NCBI GenBank assembly: GCA_031274985.1
Contig: JAISPK010000076.1
Location: 1 to 6,255, forward strand
Direction: 5' to 3'
Origin: Coriobacteriales bacterium
Lineage (GTDB): Bacteria; Actinomycetota; Coriobacteriia; Coriobacteriales; UBA8131
DNA: 6,255 nucleotides
Part shown: piece by piece, positions 5,976 to 6,255 of the stretch
Layout of the letters: every line of letters begins with the position of its first letter
How positions within the stretch are numbered: the first letter of the stretch is position 1
Notes under the pieces: generated by a model
What the model saw: only the letters and a program-made list of their open reading frames with translations
What the model was told of the DNA's origin: nothing
Database searches by the model: none
Made by a program: the position numbers and the translations under genes

Positions 5976-6255
5976 TGTACGAATCTCTCTACCTGCATAT
6001 TCCCTTTTGCAAGCAGCGCTGTGGCTACTGTGATTTTCAAACCGAGGCTGTAGGGCAGGACGACTCCCGGATGGACGAGTACCTCACGCAGCTTTTCAGT
6101 GAGATACGAAGAGCCCGTGCGCGAGGCGACCTTGCCACCATCCGCACCCTCTACCTGGGCGGCGGCACGCCAACGCATTTTGGGCACGCGCGCCTGGTGG
6201 AGCTGGCGTACCTCCTCTCGCTCAATATCAAACTTGAGCATGTTGAGGAGTACAC
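5975..6255 (+). CDS. hemW: HemW-like radical SAM protein (haem chaperone / HemN-like), N-terminal part
   Basis: About 93 codons are present from ATG 5975-5977 before the right edge. The protein starts MYESLYLHIPFCKQRCGYCDFQT. The radical-SAM cluster ligands are C12, C16 and C19 (CX3CX2C), followed by Asp-Phe. The CxYCDF form is that of HemW and HemW-like proteins, whereas true HemN coproporphyrinogen dehydrogenase usually has CxFCxC. LYLGGGTPT at 59-67 is the SAM-binding glycine motif, preceded by a helical segment (about 33-52). HemW proteins bind haem and are thought to deliver it to respiratory enzymes; many are annotated as coproporphyrinogen oxidase in error. The start overlaps the dusB stop (TGATG), indicating translational coupling. 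Substrate, C-terminal HemN_C domain and gene integrity lie beyond the window. Confidence 0.88.
   Translation, partial: MYESLYLHIPFCKQRCGYCDFQTEAVGQDDSRMDEYLTQLFSEIRRARARGDLATIRTLYLGGGTPTHFGHARLVELAYLLSLNIKLEHVEEY

Overview
This 6.3 kb window looks like ordinary chromosome from an anaerobic bacterium. It is densely coding, with a GC content around the mid-50s percent by eye. From memory, the MoaA and RNase D proteins read most like those of Coriobacteriia (Eggerthellaceae-type Actinobacteria). Examples are the 'GPARYYHFKGAQGTVGFISALSRHFC' stretch of MoaA, cited here only as a landmark near residues 244-268, and the residues after the SSLT motif in RNase D. An EFR1-type flavodoxin/ferredoxin protein also fits a strict anaerobe. 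The lineage is an inference and no search was run.

Layout. Minus strand, reading right to left: moeA (1127-2410), moaA (117-1127) and the first 38 codons of moaC (1-114, running off the left edge). This is a tightly packed molybdenum-cofactor operon. moeA and moaA overlap by one base, and moaA and moaC are 2 bp apart. A good sigma70-type promoter lies at 2459-2487. Centre: a 316 bp divergent gap (2411-2726) holds that promoter and a 68-codon minus-strand reading frame that resembles a decayed gamma-glutamylcyclotransferase-like gene. Plus strand, reading left to right: an EFR1-type protein (2727-3671), ribonuclease D (3792-4958), a 105 bp gap containing a dRS3/REP-like palindromic repeat with a partial tandem duplication (4961-5048), a DusB-type tRNA-dihydrouridine synthase (5064-5975), and the start of a HemW-like radical SAM protein (5975 to the right edge).

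How the genes work together. MoaA and MoaC carry out the first step of molybdopterin synthesis (GTP to cyclic pyranopterin monophosphate). MoeA carries out the last step (molybdate insertion), so the minus-strand operon covers both ends of the pathway. The mogA/moaB, moaD and moaE functions must lie elsewhere or beyond the left edge. The plus strand is a string of housekeeping genes: RNA 3' processing, tRNA modification and probable haem trafficking. dusB and hemW share a stop/start and are probably translationally coupled. The EFR1-type protein is probably an electron carrier, with no partner visible here.

I see no convincing new biological system. The points most worth a second look are the relic in the divergent gap, the palindromic repeat just upstream of dusB, and the long polar C-terminal tail of the EFR1-type protein.
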